A stretch of 64,000 bases of DNA. Source: Clonostachys chloroleuca (taxonomy: Eukaryota; Ascomycota; Sordariomycetes; Hypocreales; Bionectriaceae). Made by a program: the position numbers and the translations under genes. The stretch is taken from assembly GCA_037952775.1 (NCBI GenBank), contig JBANAY010000003.1, positions 9,238,001-9,302,000 on the forward strand. The letters are read 5' to 3'. Of the stretch, positions 59,601 through 64,000 are shown piece by piece (the stretch's first letter is position 1; every line of letters begins with the position of its first letter). Under the pieces are notes generated by a model. The model saw only the letters and a program-made list of their open reading frames with translations. It was not told where the DNA came from and ran no database searches.

Positions 59601-62200
59601 ACTAATAAGAGGCTAGCTATATTTACTAAATTAGAATTCCTAAATAATCTTTTAGCCTTAGAAATATACCTAGATATAGCCGGTTAGCTCTATAATAGGG
59701 TTCTATAGTATAATATAGTTATAAAGCCTCTCTAAGTAAGGAAAACTATATTATAAAAGTTAGTAAAAGATAATAAGATTACTTTAGATAGTATAAATAA
59801 GGTAGTAAGAAAGATAAGAGTAAAGAAGCTAATATTTAAACCTACTAAGGAAGAACTAAACTCTTTTAGCTACCTCCAGCAGGCTTTATCTAAATAGTTT
59901 TTCCTATAATACCCAGATCCAGATAAATACCTATTTATTAAGGTAGATATATATAAAAGCAGGTTCAGTATATATATATTCTAATTAGACTATAACTGAG
60001 ATAGGTTCAGTATTCCTAGTAGGGATATACTATCCTCCAGATTATAACTAATCCTATTTATATCTCGGATAGTATTAGCTACTGAAAGAGTATATAGATT
60101 AATAGAAGCAGAGATTATAGTTATAGCTTAGGCCTTATAAAAGTTAAGATATATAGTATAGTCTAACTACTATATAGTAAATATTATTATTAATTATATA
60201 ATAATAAAGGGGATTATTATATATATATTATTAAAAACTCTAGATCTAAATAAAGCTAATCTAAAGCTAGTAGGAACTATAAATTAGCTTTCCTAATTCA
60301 GACTAAATATCTTCTATATTAAAAGTAAACTTAATATAGTACTAAATATACTATTAAGACTCCTAGTTACTAATCTAAGGGGAGTAGTTATAGTAGAAAG
60401 CAGGTATAATAAGCTGGAATATAATATAATAGAAGAAAGCTATAGTCTAGTAGAGTCTGAAGCTAAAAGAGTAGACTATATATTTAACTATATAGTAATA
60501 AATATTAAAGTAGTAATAGACTTAGCCTTTATATAGCGGATTATATATAGCTATTAGATAGACCTAAGATTCTTAAGAATTATTAAGTATCTAAATCTTA
60601 TTAAAGAATTAAAAGCAGATAAGGCTAGTAAGATATTAGTAAAGATTAAAGAACTGAAGTTTATACTAAGGTTCCTACTAAAATAGTTTTATCTGAATAA
60701 AGATAGCCTTTTATTCTATATAGTAGGTAATAGCTAGAGCAGACTATATATATCGGAAGACTATATAGCTATTATAATATAAAGTATATATAATAATAAA
60801 TACTATTTTAGTATAAAAAGAATAATTACTAAGCTTAAAGAATATTAAATCTAATTACTTATAAGAAAAGTCTAGTAGTATATCTATTACTACCTAACTT
60901 ACTATAAAGTAGAAGTAGCTAGAAGTATACCTATAGGAGAGTTAAGGCTAAGCTAGGCCTACCCTTAGCTATTTTATATAATTATACTGAACTTTATTAT
61001 AGACCTGCTTAAGATTCCCTTAGTAGGAACTTACTAAGCTATAGAAGGATTTATAAAATTAAATACTTTAGCTCCTATAAATAATATATTCTTAAAGAAA
61101 ACTATACTTCTTACAGGATATATATTATATATAGCTATAGAGTAGGTAATAATCCTAATTAGAAAACTCTTTCTTACAGATTAGGGTTATCCTAAGTATA
61201 TTCTTAGTAATAGAAATCCGAAGTTTATATTAAAAATATAGAGAGAGGTATTTTATCTTACTAGGATAAAGTTACTAATATTAATTATATACTATCTGTA
61301 AATAGATAGAATTTCTAAAAGGAAAAACTAAATAGTTAAGATAGTAATATAGTACTATATATTAAAAGAACCTGATATTAAATAGATAGATATACTCCCA
61401 GCTTTATAATACTAGCTAAATAATATAAAGGTTAAAGTACTTAGGAGATTACCTAATAAACTAGTTATAGGATTCTAACTATACTCTGACCTAGATATTA
61501 TAAGTTAGATAAATCTAATTCCTTTAGAAGAATAAAGTATTATATTAGAAGTACTTAGGAAGTTATATTAAAAAGAGGCTATACTTACTCTAGATATAGT
61601 AGTAATACTAGTAAAGGAAAAGTATAATAAGTTAAGAATAATAGTAGATATTACTAAAGATAATATTATCTACTTATACCTCTATAATAGATATTAATTA
61701 CCTAGAAACCTAAAGAAGAAATAGTCTCTAACTAGATCTAGCCTATAGAAAGTCCTGGAAGTAGTCTACCTGCAGGTAGTTAAACTAAACCTGCTAGAGT
61801 ACTATAAAGTATACCTTATAGTATTAACTATATAGCTATAGAAGCTAGCTTAAGGAAAGGATCCTTATAGTAGAGAGCTATAAGAACCTAGCCTAATTAA
61901 ATTAGATAAGGGAGCAGATAATATATATAAGGTTAAATAGATACTTAACTATAGGAGAGTAAGAGGCTACTATATATAAGTTAAATATCTAGTCTATTAG
62001 AAAGATTAGAGAAGTAAAGATAACTCTTAGGTTAAAGAGAGAGACTTAGCTGAAGGTACTTAAGAGCTACTTTAGGAATATAAAGTAAATAAACCTAAGG
62101 TTTTCTTTAGTAAGGAGATAGAGTTAGTATATTAGTATAGTACCCAGCCTACCTATAGGTAAAGTATACTGCTAAATAATATAGAGAGCCTGCTTATAAA
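56621..62200 (+). mobile_element. Second Ty3/gypsy family, nearly full-length gag-pol relic
   Basis: Plus strand, less mutated than its neighbours. Order: gag-like region (56900-57900); protease with SYKVYINTSTLTIL (about 57955) and GIIVGVEVYTYF; RT from about 59000 with GYIVINL, FFSIFNIVKFFF, VISERGLEVLNIALIGF, and YINNIIVFLD near 59430 for the expected YxDDIVVF; RNase H near 59850-60200; integrase 60850-61450 (SIPIGELRLS, YPKYILSNRNPKF, LPNKLVIGF); and a chromodomain-like C-terminus near 61950-62090 (VKERDLAEGT, EYKVNKPKVFF). Many stops remain. LTRs were not delimited. Confidence 0.8.
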
Positions 62201-64000
62201 GCAGTAGCTATTAATAGCTAATAGATAATAATAAAGCTGATATATTAAATATACTATAGCCTGCTCAGACTTAATAACTTCTCCTTATATAAAGTATATA
62301 TTTATTATTTTTACCTTTTTTAGCTAACCTCTAATAGCTAAAACTAACTATATTAAGACTAGAATTCCTCTAAGTAAAAACTTTAAGATACTATAGATAC
62401 TAATCAGAAAGCAGGTAAGATTTCTATATATAGAATACCTTATATATTTTCTCAGTCTTAGTATTTCTAAGTTTAGCTATATTAGTAAACCTCGAGTTAT
62501 ATAGATTTAGAAGTAAATTATAGTTATACTTAAGAAATACTTAGTTAATAAGGTATTTAGTAAAAAAGATAAGAAGCTTAATAATATAGCTTTAAGAAAC
62601 CTAGCTGAATATAATTATAAAGCCCTTCCTAAAGCAGTTAAAGATAACTTTAAGTAACTAGCTAAAAATAAGTCCTGGTAAGACTTTTATATAGAGGTAT
62701 TAAGAATTATAAAGTAGTTAGAAGAGTTATTTATTATACTTTAATAATTATCTATACCGGAACTAATTATCTATCAGAAGAGAATCTCTACTATACCTCT
62801 AAAAAATATAAGAGTAGTATCTTATAAGAATAAAGGGGAGGTCTCTAAGACTCTAGCTAAGAAGATTAACTAAAAATTATTAGCCCTAGCTATAATACCT
62901 TTAAAGAATAAAAAGGTATAAATAGTAGCTCCTGAAGAGAGTAAGAAAAACCCCTTCTATAATCCTAAAGGAACTAAGGCCTCTGTATAGGAGGATACTA
63001 ATAATAAGGATATTCCAGTAGTAAAATAGAAAAAGGGTACTATATTAAAGATAAAGATAACTATAATCTTATTTAATAAAGAAATAACCTACTTTACTTC
63101 TAATAAGAATAAGCAGTCTGTAGTAAATACTAACCAGGAGGGTACTAATAATAAATATCCCTTAATAGTAAAAAACTATAGCTACTATATAGGCTAGATT
63201 ATAATATACTAAGCTAATAATAATATACCCTATTAGGTAGTATATTTTAACTACTACTAAGCAAAGGGTAGTAATAAGTTACTTAATATCTTAGCTCTTA
63301 ACTATATTATAGCTAGCTTTTAAAATATAGTAGACCCTGAAAACTTAAATTACCTCCTTATAGAGGAGTACTATAAAATTAAGAATAAAATTAAAAAAGT
63401 CTAGAAGGAAATCCTTAAAGTAAAGGAGTTAAAAGCTACTATAAACTAGAAGGAGTATATAAGTAAGAGTATATAGATTTATTATATTAAGTAATAAGTA
63501 GATACTATAGTTAAAATATATATCCGAAACAGAGTTAAATATACTACTAATAAGTATAATACTAAGGATCCTAATAACTAACTACTAGCTAAAGTTAATA
63601 TTCTGGCCCTTTACTATATTAACTCTTATACTTTTAATAAGCAGATTATAGCTAAGCTAGTATTTTTAGGATATACAGACCTTATAATTATTAGTAATAT
63701 ACCTAAAGCTAAGATAAGAACTACTTTTATACAGGAGATATACTTCAGATAGATTAATAAAGACTTTAGGTATAAGATAGAGTACTCTGATTATAAAATA
63801 GTTAATTAGTTAAATAATAAGATATTTAAAGAACTTAAAGAGAACTTAAGCTATATTAATAAGTTAGAAGAATTTAATATAGTATTAGAGGAGAAAAATA
63901 TAGCTCTAGAGGTAAGTATTACTACTATACAGCTTAGGCTTAATATCTTTAAAGAGGCTAGCTATAAAGTAGGTAAAACTTTAACTAAGTATAAAGTATT
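62201..64000 (+). mobile_element. Further gypsy-associated coding relic, running off the window
   Basis: Plus-strand frame segments continue after the chromodomain element: ALRNLAEYNYKALPKAVKD near 62590, VAPEESKKNPFYNPKGTKAS near 62930, and KAKIRTTFIQEIYF, NKDFRYKIEYSDYKI near 63700-63800. They look like a gag-type or other structural protein of another element in the same orientation. The family is not identified and the end is outside the window. Confidence 0.4.

Overview
The window looks like an accessory, repeat-rich chromosomal region of a filamentous ascomycete (Pezizomycotina). The evidence is short GT..AG introns of about 60-105 nt, NACHT/ankyrin STAND (NLR-like) genes, a GPI-anchored Cys-rich secreted protein, an HNH_2-type fungal protein, a Helitron, Ty3/gypsy chromoviruses, Ty1/copia and Fot1/Pogo elements, and above all a strong repeat-induced point mutation (RIP) signature. 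In about 26.8-40.6 kb and 48.6-64 kb, CpA, TpG and CpG are almost absent and coding frames are full of TGG->TAG and CAG/CAA->TAG/TAA stops.

Layout. 1-10.4 kb: moderately RIP-mutated gene relics: a chromodomain/AT-hook C-terminus, a complete but dead PNP_UDP-NACHT-ankyrin gene (1446-5045, minus), and an unrecognised degenerate gene set (6.2-9.4 kb, minus). 9.5-15.65 kb: a Helitron RepHel gene (plus). Its N-terminal third carries stops, while the Rep (HUH/Y2) and Pif1-like helicase parts are GC-rich and nearly intact apart from one frameshift. 16.0-18.7 kb: a dispersed repeat and a second NACHT-ankyrin gene (minus) with recognisable exons but several frameshifts and a stop. 18.96-19.62 kb: an intact chromodomain + AT-hook gene (minus) with a 15-bp x6 tandem repeat upstream. 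20.16-22.33 kb: an SF1 (UvrD-type) helicase joined to a RecB/Cas4-type PD-(D/E)XK nuclease (minus), increasingly RIP-mutated toward its 5' end. 22.3-40.8 kb: transposon graveyard (a third chromodomain-protein copy, two truncated chromoviruses with 3' LTRs, a Fot1/Pogo transposase, a minus-strand copia). 40.8-48.6 kb: island of normal base composition with a GPI-anchored secreted 8-Cys protein, an NmrA-like fragment, a frameshifted single-pass membrane protein, an HNH-domain gene relic, a small AT-hook ORF and a possible serine-hydrolase fragment. 48.6-64 kb: LTR fragments and three or more Ty3/gypsy relics.

How it fits together. The non-repeat genes are typical accessory or self/nonself genes and mobile elements. 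Most are inactivated by RIP. The only apparently intact host-type genes are the chromodomain/AT-hook gene (18965-19624) and the three-exon GPI-protein gene (41457-42218). The most unusual gene is the helicase-nuclease fusion. Domain assignments come from reading motifs by eye; no database search was run.
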